Source: Anagrus nilaparvatae (lineage: Eukaryota; Arthropoda; Insecta; Hymenoptera; Mymaridae). From it: 64,000 bases of DNA. Positions 50,431 to 61,924 of the stretch are shown here, piece by piece. The notes below the pieces were generated by a model. That model did no database searches and was not told the DNA's origin. It saw nothing but the letters and a program-made list of their open reading frames with translations. The position numbers and the translations under genes are program-made. The stretch lies in NCBI GenBank assembly GCA_022575985.1, contig JAKSXM010000132.1, positions 1,550,001 through 1,614,000 on the forward strand, in the 5' to 3' direction. Numbering within the stretch: the stretch's first letter is position 1; the number at the start of each line of letters is the position of its first letter.

Positions 50431-51074
50431 CTAAAAAAATAATTTATACCGTAACGTGTACTACAAGTCAATTATATTTGCATACTTTTCCTAATTTATT
50501 TAAACAATAGTATTATTAATTTAGAAGTAGAATGTGTCAGATTGAATATTAATTAATTTTATTTAATTGTATAACAGTTAAAAGAACAATTTGGAGATCT
50601 GAACACACATAATAAAATTATTGTTACAATTTCCAACATTTATTTAATAACCTAAAATATTAAAAACCAAAAATGTATAATTTGGAATCGTTAAATATTT
50701 CTGTAAAACAAGTTTAATATTTAATTTTCTAATTAACATGAATTTATAAGATTTTATATATATATATATTTGATAGAGGCCATAAAACAATTTGTTCTAG
50801 TATACAGTTAAGCCATAAAAATGTAAATAGAATTAAAAAATTTTTAAGTTTATGAAAATAGCAAAAAAGTTCAACCTACAGGTTAAAACTAGTATTGTGA
50901 AGTTTGAAAATTATATTTAATAGCTTAATTATTTATATAAAAGTGAGGATACATTAATATGTTAGTAAGACACATTTTTAGTTGTTCTGAATGTTTTATA
51001 ACAATGAAAATAAATGATGATTTTTAAATCAAAACCAAAACCTAAAGCTGTAAGTGAATATAATTAAAACTTAC
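50431..51074 (-). other. fru intron between constant exons 1 and 2
   Basis: A 644-bp intron with GTAAG donor and TTTAG acceptor. It holds a short TA run near 50760 and nothing else recognisable. Confidence 0.75.
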
Positions 51075-51605
51075 CTGAGAATCTGAAAAAAATCTGTCAC
51101 TGGGAGGCCCTGTGACTGAAACATCGTAATTTGTAGAGATCTTTCGTTTCCTTTTTTCTGGATGATTAGGTACATTAGGTGAATCTGAATGCCTAAGTCC
51201 AACTTGTGCTTCTGGTTCTGGCGATGGACTCTTATTTTCTGTCTTATTATTTACACTGTTATCTGTTAATCCTCTAATTTGCAAAGCCTCTGCTGTTTTG
51301 AGAAACATTGGCAACAGATGTTGGCTTACATTGACTTCTCCTTTGTACATGAAATGTAGTAAGGCTTTCATTTCTGTATCATTAACATCCTTTAAAAATA
51401 TTATAGGATGAGGATGAGTATTCTGTAGAAATATATTTTCAAAATATGGACTACATGCTGATAATATTGTTTGATGTGCTTTGAAAGTTTCACCAACGCA
51501 GGCCAATGTTACATCGCAGAGTGCCTCTCTGGCCAAAAGAGAGCTTAATACATCAGTCAGGTTGGCTGGATGATTGTTCCAGCGGAGGCAGTACTGCTGG
51601 TCCAT
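51075..51605 (-). CDS. fru: fruitless constant exon 1: BTB/POZ domain
   Basis: This is the first constant coding exon seen. It reads 177 codons from ATG at 51605 to the donor AG|GTAAG (intron starts 51074), phase 0. Residues 1-115 or so form a BTB/POZ domain. It opens [19 protein letters not shown] and carries the family blocks [43 protein letters not shown] and [15 protein letters not shown]. This wording is closer to Fruitless than to Lola, Tramtrack or Broad as I remember them. BTB domains dimerise nuclear transcription factors. The tail is Pro/Ser/Glu-rich and contains a basic KRKRK patch, a likely nuclear localisation signal. The frame stays open 25 codons upstream of the ATG, but MDQQ is the conserved start of the common form. 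In Drosophila a sex-specific exon can add residues before it; none was recognised here. Possible 3' splice sites lie just upstream, for example at about 51640. Confidence 0.88.
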
Positions 51606-54127
51606 CGTCTCGTTTATCTCCAGTCCCAACCCTATAACCAAACCAGCTGCCCTAATCCGTCTCCTGTGTTTAACAGCCACCCTGATGACCCCCAGTGTGT
51701 GTGATTGCCCTCTTTATTATAAAAAAAAAAAACAAATAAGTTTATCTTTTTCAAGATCCTGCGTCCTCACGCCTTCACCCCCAATATTTTCAAAACAACA
51801 CCAATGATTAAGAGAGAGATAGAGTTATGACAAAATTTTGTTATCACGCTTGCCCGGAAAAATTCGGAGCTTCTTTTAATAAGGAAGCTGACAAAGAGAG
51901 AAAGAAAATCATTAATGTAATAGAAGTAAAAAAAAATAAGTTATGTAGGAATTTCACTGCCTCTTTCTCTTTTTCCTCAGGCGACCTAAACTGCCTCCTA
52001 AGTAACGTAACTAAGCGTCCTCAGCGCGCTATAACTATTGCTTCTAGTTCTGCAAAATGTGCCACATTGCAGCATAACTGTAAAACCCTTCAGGGTTCAC
52101 GGAGCGCTACTACGCGTGCCGAAAACATCTCTTTTTCGCGATACTTATATATACACAACACAATATGTATTATAAATACACGCTCTTCTCTCCTCTCACC
52201 CTCCCACTTTTTATATAAAAAACATTCTAAGCTCAATGTAACTCTGTCTTTATTTCTCTTTACGAAATATTATTGTAATGTAGAAGAAATATCAGAATGA
52301 AATGATTTTTACTTTGTAAATACTAATGCTTATGGTATTTATAGATCTAGAAATGCTATATTTTGTGAAAATTTTTCGGAGGTTAAGAGACTAATTAAAC
52401 TGCGTTGTAAAACTCTGACAAGGTCCTGTTTTTACATCATGTACACAATCTATCCTTTTTTAACATTCTTGTTTCAATATTACGCGAATTTGTACTGGTA
52501 CTGAATATCTCTTTTTCTCGTTTGTTTCCGCATTATAAGTACGTATGTATTTGTAAGCCCTCGGCGTGTATATTTGATATTTCCCTCTGTTTTGCCCCCC
52601 TGCCGAGTTATTACAAACACATATAAACAACCTAGAGGTTTGGCACAAATCGCGCATGACGTAAACCAAGCATTTTCTGTGGTAAAATATAAAACGCGCG
52701 CATAAATGTAAGTACATAAATATTTCGGAGTCAAGAATTTAAATAAAGATTATAAGAATAACAAGGAAATTATTATTACTTACAATTATTGAAAAAACTA
52801 TTTTTTTAATTAACCTTTTTTCTTAAATACTGTTTTTTTGCAATAATAACCTTGTCTATAGGGCATTACTGTTTATGGTCAATTCGATGGACGCGTGACC
52901 GCCACGTGACATCCAGTCTAAAAAAAACAGTTGTTTTTTTACTGTTTAGTTCTTTAGTACTTTTATACACATATGCATGAATGTATACATATAAACACAC
53001 ATAAGTGTAAATAATATGCATGAATGTATCCACATGTACCTAATAAGTATAAATTATAATCACTGTTGCGAAGAAGAGAGAGGTAAAGGGAAAAGATAAA
53101 AAGTACTATTCCATTTTGTAATAAGGAACTTAAAAGGAGCGCGCAGGTTCCGCCTTTTAACTAGTCATAACCTTAAAAAAATTATAAAATACATTATTTC
53201 AAGAAATGAAACTTGATATATGCGAATAGCCACGTTTAAATTAAGAATGACTTATGTAAACACAAGAAAATATTTTGGAGTCAAAAAAAAAATGTAAACA
53301 AAAAAATAAAAAAACAAAATTTAATTATTTTTCTTTTGTTTTTAATTAAACAATTATTTCATTTAACTTTGTTATTAATGAAAAAATCAATAAAAAAACA
53401 CGCAGACGCATTTTTTTAGTTGTGTAGTTGTTTGTATATTACAACAATTAAATTTATATTTTCCTTAAGTAATGCATAAATAAACATTAAATTATTTTGA
53501 TGCGTTAGCAATCAATCCTCTCAGCATGCAATACGATGCTCTTGTAGGTCGCCATTGTCAAGCTTAACGATACATACACGACACAAATATTTTTCGCGTC
53601 AAACTATTATATACACACACATATTTACACTTTAACGCATGTATTTATATATACATGTACACATATACATAGAAAATCTTCCGCCTTTTGTACTACAAAC
53701 TCCTCTCCTAGAATCGTCCCTTTTTTTTAGCGGCGTCGTTCATCAAATTTTTAATAATTTTATAACATTTTTTTAATAATTATGCACGATTATATTTTTA
53801 CTTACACAATTTATCTTATTATCATTATTGTTATCACGATGTATATTTATATATAGAGCATATTTAACTATATGCATATAATATACGTATGTACCGTTCG
53901 AAGTTAAGAAGATGAGAATAACAAAATCGAGATCGCATATGTACTTTTTTTATAATCGTTCTTTTCTTGTTATACTCACTTTGATAAATATGCAAAATTC
54001 AATTCTTGATACTACATCCATAAGGGCCAAAACACTTAATTTTAAACAAGAGTGAAGTACGCAAGGACGTTTTTTAAAAATTAATTTTAAAACTTAAAAT
54101 TTACAAAAAAAAATTTTTTATATGTGT
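51606..54127 (-). other. Upstream flank or first intron of fru
   Basis: Mixed composition. 51640-52140 and 52560-52930 are richer in CpG than the rest and may hold 5' UTR or promoter sequence. They include a CACGTG E-box near 52900 and an AAAAGG/CCTTTT inverted repeat near 53130. The open frames here are short, overlap on both strands and show no domain. A male- or female-specific coding exon was not recognised. Confidence 0.4.
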
Positions 54128-54262
54128 ATGCGTACTACTCACCTCGCGCGAGCCTTTTACCATTAAAGCGCCGCCCGTCCCTTAACGGCCACTGGCCACA
54201 CGGCGAGGCGGGTGAGATAGAGAAAAATAAGAGAGCGAGAGAGAGAGAGGAAGAGAAGAGTG
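54128..54262 (-). promoter_or_regulatory. CpG-rich patch with splice donor: possible fru 5' exon or promoter
   Basis: This is the most GC- and CpG-rich stretch of the window (core about 54141-54211) in otherwise AT-rich DNA. On the minus strand it ends in a near-perfect donor, CGCGAG|GTGAGT, with the exon's last base at 54143. A GAGAGAG run (54231-54258) of the sort common at insect promoters lies just upstream in transcript order. It sits about 2.5 kb upstream of the BTB exon, on the right strand for fru. The short ATG frame before the donor does not join the BTB frame through any acceptor I tried, so it would be untranslated or an upstream ORF. This is inference from composition and splice signal only. 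Confidence 0.35.
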
Positions 54263-55114
54263 TAAAGGGGGGTTTTTTTTATAATATTATATGGACTGTG
54301 TATTAATAGTTTATATATAGAATAGCTTACATATTATAATATGATGGGCTAGCTATATGCTATGCGACCATTTTTTATTTTTTTAAATACTTTTGTTAAC
54401 TAAAGTTACAAACCGAATGATGGCGCTAGAAAGGAAATGGCGGGAAATTACAATTTGTGTAATATTTGTAATGGAGAAAACCAATAAAACTTGTGAATCT
54501 AAAAAGTAAATTACTGATAATATTTTTAAAAAAAATTGGAATTTCATATTAATTTTTTATTATCATTAAATATGTACCTACTTAAACGATATTATTATTT
54601 TTTATAAAATTTATCGATTATAAGAATAAATAAATACCGAGTTATTTCAATAAGCAATTAAATTAAACCTGTAATAATCTATACAATAAATAATAATGAT
54701 TTAAATCTGCATAAATTAATCTTATAAATAAAAATACAATATTTCTTTTTAAAATAACCTTGTAAATTATTAAATCACAATAAAATTTTCCAGAAAATAA
54801 GAAATTATAGGAAAAAAATAAAAAATATTTCAAAAATTTATAAAAATCTAATACTAAAAAAATTTTCTTTTTTTTAAAAATAAATTTTTTTTTACCGTTT
54901 TTGACCCTGTAAAATAACGGCTAATTCTTTTTTAGTACTTTTATTTTATTTTATATATTCCTTCTAGACTTACGAGTTGACCTTGTCCCACTCCTAGTAC
55001 TACATAATGTGATATAACTATAATAAGAAAAGTACTAAAAAAAGAGTTACAAAGGCTACTATAGCTATCATTGTAAAATATTTAATGATTCCTATATTAT
55101 CGACTGTGCAATAG

Positions 55115-55182
55115 GCACCTGTACCGTTAAAATGCTACGGTATATTTTTGCAGCGTGCGTTATGTAGCATAAATACAGGTGC
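55115..55182. other. Stem-loop with two paired arm segments
   Basis: GCACCTGTA (55115-55123) pairs with TACAGGTGC (55174-55182), and ATGCTAC (55132-55138) pairs with GTAGCAT (55164-55170). The result is a nested stem with an internal loop. Function unknown: a MITE remnant or a structured regulatory RNA or DNA site. Confidence 0.4.
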
Positions 55183-58100
55183 TTTTAAAAAGTCGCCAAG
55201 GTATATTTAATGTATATGTGTGTGTGTATGTGTATGTACTTTATAAATTTCTCTTAAAATATACAATATTAACCGTGACGATATCCTGTGATTGTCGATA
55301 ATATGAAATAACCTTTATAAATTAATCATATATAAAAATTCTACTAAAATTATTTAAATTTTATTTTTCTGCTAAATAAACACAGCCATAAGTAGTTTAA
55401 GACTACATTTATACATATTGATAAACTTTATTCTTATCTTATCATATATAAAAACACATACCATTCTTACGTATAATAGCAACAGGTAAAAATCCTTAAC
55501 ATGTTTTTTTCTTGGCAAACTATGTGAAGCTAAACCTACTGTTTACGAAAGTAGCATATGGCTTATTATTATTATTATAGTTTTTCTTTGATATACTTAT
55601 AATAGAAGAGCCTTCGAATATATACATTGCTCGTCCTGTTTTCAAGGTCAGCCTTTCGCAATGTTATTATTATGCACCGCCCGTTATAGGTGTATAAAGT
55701 GTTGACTGCAAGTGTTTTAAGTAGATACAGACGAGTTAGTAAGACACGAAATTATTTCAGTTATGTAATAAATTATACGAAGATTTTTCTTTGAATTATT
55801 ATGGGAGAGAGTGCATTTTATTTCTCAATTTGTTTAATAATTTGTTTATTGATTTTATTTTTTAAAAAAGGGTTATGATTAGTCGTTTTATATGCGCATT
55901 TGGTTAGGTTAAGAATTATTTTGTAAATTTACTAAAATTAGTAAACGCACGGTTTTCATCGAAAATTAACAAATGTTTTTGAAAATTTACAAATTATTCT
56001 GCAAATTAGAAAATTTTTTGTAAATTTACAGTAGTTATATTTTTAAAAGTGCAGATTTATGCGAGCGAAAGTTGTCTATAGGCTTGAGAGAATGAAATTC
56101 CGCTACGACTTGAGTTTTAAATTTTACTCTAATTAAAATTTGGATATGTAATTAAATGTGCAAACAAAATATTTATTTGTCGAATTTTATACAAAATATT
56201 AAATATGAAAAAATCAATTGAATTTCAAGCAGGAAGCTAACCTGTAACGTGACTTTTTTAAGCTAAACTTCCTGAATTTATCTTACACTTAAAATTTTTT
56301 ATATATTTTTACGCGAAAATACAAGTTTTGCGTCACTTTCATTAACTTAAATTTCATTTTCTCGCCTATAGAATGAAAAAACATTGTTTCTTACGCGTAA
56401 GGAAAAAGTAAACTTTTTATAGAGACTCGCGAAATGAACCCAAAGCTTGGCGTATAGTATCTGTGGAATTTAATTTGTACTCTTGCCAAAGAAGATAAAC
56501 TGCAAAAAATCATCTAGATAAAATTTTGAAAGAAAAAAAAAATAGTAGCCAATAAAATTTCTATTAGGTAAAGATTTTTTTTCTTTGTGAATTTAAGAGC
56601 TCAAGAATTAAGGGACCAAGATTTCCTGACGAAGCAAAATATTCTTTATAAGAAAATCCAAAGACACATAAAAATATGTAAAAATTTGCCTTAAAAACAG
56701 TATTTATCAATAAAAATGTAAAAGAAATATAAAATATGATTACATTTGAAAAAAAAAGACTTAAAGATTCTATGCACATAAAAAAATCATGTATAGGCTT
56801 TCATGCATGAGTGATTCTTTGAAATGCTCTAGAAATAGTATATAAATATAATACTTGAACGATTTAACATTTCCTTCACGATTTTCATGTTCTTTAAAAA
56901 TTTTTTTTTATTTAAGAAGTTATCTATATAAATATTATAAATATAAGAAGGAAGTTGTAATATTTTTTAATATTTTATGTACGAAGATAAAAACTAAATT
57001 AAAAATCATCCTATTTTATTATTTGCGATATTTTTATTTATTTTTCTCCATTTTAAAGGAGCTTATTGTAGTTTTATGTTTTATAAAATATTGATTTTCT
57101 TTTGTGTCTGTATAAAGGAAATGATGAAAATTTTTTTCGTATTTTATTTTGTTAAACATTTCGAGTGTATTGATAAAAACTTGATAGGTTTTTTTTAGTT
57201 TCAATTTTTTTAATTTTATTTTTTGAAAATTTCATCGTCGAAAAATTTGGTAAATTCTATACAGGTTGCTGTGCTTGAATTTTTCTAAAATTATAAGAAA
57301 GAAGTATTGATTGTAAAAAACAAATTTATAAATTTCAATTCTCATTGGACCCAACCTGGAGAACCGAAGAAGAAAGTAAGAATTTAAAATATTTATGTCT
57401 TAAGTAACAATGGCCTTTTCTTACTTTCAAAACATTTCTCGACAAATCTTTATTTTCTGGCTACCTGCCAAAGGAAGCGAAACCAAAATTTCATCCCATG
57501 CTTTCCATAAAATAAACAAATCGTTATAATATATGATACGAAGTAACATGCCAAATATCAATTTTCGTTAAAGAAACAACAATAAAATTTGTGGTTAAGC
57601 TCGATAATTTTATTTTATTTTTAAAAGTTGATAAAAATCCAAATTCGAAAAAAATTATTTTTCCCAGTGTACATGATAAGTTTAAAAAGAATATATTTAT
57701 GATTCGCATAGAATATTTTCTAAAACCTAGTAAAAAACGTTTTTAATGTCATTATTCTGCACTGTATAGCAGAAACATATAAATTCCTGCATAAAGGGCT
57801 TTAAAACTAAATAAAATTTTCTTCAAAAATCATTCACTGAATAATAAGAAAATCCAATATCCTTAAATTTTTCAATAATAAATAAACTCATAATTTAATT
57901 AGAAAAGTTAAGAAGCAAATTAAATTTCTACAATTAGAGAGATTAATAAGGTTTTAGAGGAAACAGTAATATTAATATTTGAGGAAACCACTTTTTGGTT
58001 TAAATTTATAGAAGTGGACCTTATAGTCAATTTAACATCACTTGAATATACATTTCAATTATATATAAGAGAAAGAGAGATAGTTTAAGGAAGTGTATAA

Positions 58101-59494
58101 TATGGGTACTGGAATTATTATTATTATTGTTTCTGGAATGCACTTAAGGAAGGATGCTTATAATAAACTTTTCTAATTTTCGATATTTATATTATTTATG
58201 CATCAGGATTTATTTACTGTAATTTTCTGACTCAATTATTTAGTAATTAAATTTATTGTTTTAATGGCTAATTTTATTATTTAGGAATATTGATACTGAT
58301 AATTTTATTGAAAAAAATTATTTTGTTTTTTCTTTAATGCCAAATTTAGCTCTTTAATCCCATTAAATATTTTTTAACCTAAATATACGATTATGAGGGT
58401 TAAACAGTTGGCATCCACCAGGTTTGGTATAATTTAGGATTTTCGTAAGAAATTATTTATTTTTGGCAAATTTCCTATATCAGGGGCCTTATCCTCAAAT
58501 TATCAAAAACTTTTAATTAGAGGGGAATTAAAATACCCGTAAATATGGGTTTCATTCTATTAAGACTGTATCAAATTTTCAAGTTTTATCAAGTGCCTTG
58601 GAAGATTTTTGGATTTTTGGTACTATTTTAACAATTAAAATTACAACTAATATAAATATAGTGAGTTTTTCAGGAGGTACTGACACCTAATGACACCCTG
58701 ATTAAAAAAAAGATATGTTCTCATAATTTTCCATAGGGACTAAAATTATAAAGTTTTTGTACAAAATTAATAATTAAAATTTATTTTCATCATAAAATAA
58801 CTAAAAAAGTACGAGTAATTTTACTTGAAATTTTCATGGTACAAAAAAATTGATGTTTACAACATTTATAAAATTGAGAAACTAAAAATATATCATCAAA
58901 GTTTTGAATTTTTTGAATTTCCGCATTTTCAATATAATTAATAATTAAAATAAAATCAAGAAATCAGGAATTTAACAAAATTTTATTTGCAAAAGAAATA
59001 TGACAAAAAATAAGAATTTTAATTTTTCTTTAAAAAATATTTTTGCAAATAATAAAGCTATTTATCTATATTAAAATACTAATTATTCAAAATAATAAGA
59101 GAATTGAAGCAATATGCATTTAAATTTAATTGCCAAAGTATGTGCAGCATACCACCTATAAACATTGTAAGCTTTGCTATAGATGCGGTTGCAGTACTTA
59201 AGGGGCTGTAAACGTTTCTCTGATTATTAATATACCAGTGTGTGGAATACGTAATATATTTGTCTAGTGAAAATCATTCTAAATATTTTGATAATTTTAT
59301 CTTACTTAATATCAGATTTCTTTGAAGCAGAAAATTAAATATTGCAATAATACTTTTTTTAATTTAAAATTAACCACTTTAATGTTAAAAAATGGGCTCA
59401 AAAATGAGAAAAAAATATTTTTGAGCATAATAAACTTGTAACTTTAGTAAGAAATTAGACTTCTAAAAGCAAAATGTACTTTTCTTGTCAACGG

Positions 59495-59632
59495 CCAAAA
59501 AGCCACTGATGGAGAAAAATTGTATAAGACCCTTGTCCATAAATAAAGAATGACCCAAATCGCAGTTACCCAATTTACGTGCGATTTGGGCCATTTGTTA
59601 CTTTTCTGGAGATGGGCTCGTAATATACTAGT
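59495..59632. repeat. Hairpin repeat family, copy 2
   Basis: Same orientation as copy 1, with the same core (59537-59614) and the same CGTAATATACTA end. The loop is shorter (GTTACCCAATTTACG), lacking the extra GC-rich segment of copy 1. Confidence 0.7.
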
Positions 59633-60277
59633 TTAGAGCCTTAAAAATTCAAATTCAACCCTAAAAGTTCATTTTTACCTCAAGAAACTGATTTTCATTC
59701 TACGCAAATTTTATTTTTTCAACGGTATAATTTACTTCAAAGTATCAACTTTTATTCTCGTAATCAACTTATCACTTTTACATTAAAAAAAAGACGCAGA
59801 ATAAAAAGTTCATCTATATTTTAATATAATATGACCTTTTCTTTTAATTATAGTATACATTCCTAATTGAGCTCTTAAAAAAAAAAAATTTAGATCCATT
59901 ATACAAAGTATATGACCAGAAGACTTTAATATAACAAAAAAAAAAGGTCTTTATTACATTAAATAAATGAACATTGCAAAAGTTATAAAATGCATTATTA
60001 TAATAATAGTAAATTTTAATATATCAAAGGGTTATGTACTTTTAATACGCGTATCGAGTATTTCATGTCAATGTAGTTGTAAAAAGTGTTGAGCTTTTTA
60101 TTTTATGGAAAAATTTTTTTAAAATTTTTTATTCTGAAAATTCCGTAGCCAGTTCCATACTAAATCTTATACACAGGTTCCATGTCCATGAGAACAAATA
60201 GCATTTTTCGCCGAAAGGTTGTACCTTGAACTCGTGCGTAAAACTTCGTGCAGAATTTTAAGAATCATTTCGCATTC

Positions 60278-60396
60278 AGGCTGGATCTATATAAACGTAA
60301 ATTTGAACAACGGAATGCGCATTAAACGCAAACTATTTTTTGTGCATTGTATTGTGCTTTGCGTTGTTTGATTTTGCTTTTATGTAGATCCAGCCT
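60278..60396. mobile_element. 119-bp inverted-repeat element
   Basis: Ends AGGCTGGATCTATATAAA and TTTATGTAGATCCAGCCT are inverted repeats. Inside, GCGTTTAATGCGC-like and TTGCGTTG motifs pair, and a GTGCATTGTATTGTG stretch is close to one at about 13360 (GTGCATTGTGTTGTG). Probably a MITE of the same broad family. Confidence 0.5.
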
Positions 60397-60544
60397 TATA
60401 ATTATTGTGGGCGAAAAACGTAAGAAACTATCGATTTCATTACATTGAAAAATAACTGGCTTGTGGCTATAGGAATTTTTCTTGTGGCTCAAATGATTAT
60501 AAAATAAATGACCTGAAACGCAAAGAAGATTAAAAATAATATAT

Positions 60545-60712
60545 TTATGGCTCGAGTCCAAAAAAGTAAAGAGTGGCCCAAATCACACGTAAATTGCGAT
60601 TTGGGGCATTCTTTATTTATGGACAAGGGCCGTATAACATTTTTCTGTGTCTGTCGCCATAAAATACGTCCTTGCCGGAAAATGTATGCTTTCTGGCCAC
60701 AGATCAGAAAAT
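60545..60712. repeat. Hairpin repeat family, copy 3 (inverted)
   Basis: Opposite orientation to copies 1 and 2; core at 60561-60622 with a few changes. The side segment running into TTTTTCTGTGTCTGTCGCCA is homologous to the left flank of copy 1. Confidence 0.65.
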
Positions 60713-61901
60713 GTTTTTTTTTCGCAATTTTAGGATATGCGTACAGTTGTACGATGCAAAAAAATTGTTTTTAAATTTTCTTTACGTTTTAAGTCATTTG
60801 CAATTGTTTGAGCAAGAAAAAAAATTCCGCTAGCTGCAAGCGTTTGTCAGAAGCAAATTTTTTATCAGTGTAGTACGAGTGCTCAGTGATCAAGTACGAT
60901 AGCATCTTAATTTTTCTCCCATATTTGCGATATTTTTTGCCTGCTTATGCGGACTACAAGGACAGGAAATTCTCCGCCATATTGAAAAGAAAATTGAAAT
61001 ATTCAGCAATTTTTTGAAATGCGTTAAAATTTTACAAGTTTTTCGATACCTACATTATTTTTCTTTGTTATTTGTTAATAATTTAAGCACATAATTAAAA
61101 GTAAAAATGATTTTCTATAACTCGGAAAATGTTTTTTCATTTAATTTTAATAATTTTTATTCAAAATTTATGATCATTTGTCTAGCAAATTAATATCCTG
61201 ACAAAATGAAGTTTATGACACAGCATCTTCTGGGAATATTTACATAAGATGATAAATGATGGATTGCATCATAATTTTGATAATTATTACATTATGAATC
61301 TAATTAAATTGAGTAGGAAATATCTAAAATAAATTTTGTCAACTTTATTATTTAAAAACTTGTTTTATCGATTTTTTTATCTAAAAGATTTGAGTAAAAA
61401 AGTTTCTTAAAAAACAAGGATTTATTTATACGAATAGTTCGAAAATTAAAGTTTTATCCTTGAATTTCCATTACTTAAAAGGTCAAAAAGCATAAATAAT
61501 TTAGGTAACTTTAAATTGTCTTCCTGTAAACTACAGAGAAGCAAAAGAACATCTACTGCGGTAAAAAAGAAGAATAGATTCAATGTAATGTTCGGCCATT
61601 ATTTACAGAATGCGACAGAAATCCCCTCCAATAATACTTTGATCTTTTTCGAAAGCAAGTAGTATAACCATAAAGTTAGACTACTTAAAAATTGATAAAC
61701 ATGCATTATATCGTAATATATATAATTAAAAACAATGTTTATACTCAGGGAATATCATAATCTCAGAAATATCCCTTAAATATTAAACTAAAGTATAAAC
61801 TTTAGTAATTATCTGTAACTGACATAACAATTAATTTAATTAGTCTTTCAAACTTTTCTAATGTTATTAATATAATTAATACTTGGTATATACACAACAT
61901 C

Positions 61902-61924
61902 GACTACTACTACTACTACTACTA
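61902..61924. repeat. (CTA)n microsatellite
   Basis: Seven CTA units followed by GTATTACTGCTG. Confidence 0.8.

Noticed and set aside
51827..52300. A 157-codon plus-strand open frame upstream of the BTB exon
   Set aside because: Low-complexity, no domain, antisense to the expected fru 5' region; explained by the higher GC content there.
60322..60561. 79-codon minus-strand open frame
   Set aside because: It overlaps the 119-bp inverted-repeat element and AT-rich DNA; no domain and no splice support.
7927..60774. Similar peptides (NCDLGHSLFM...FFC-x-C) encoded near 8.0 kb (minus) and 60.6 kb (plus) as a possible conserved small protein
   Set aside because: Both lie on copies of the same palindromic DNA repeat, and the middle copy at 59.5 kb lacks the frame. 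Similarity follows from the nucleotide repeat, with no start or splice support.
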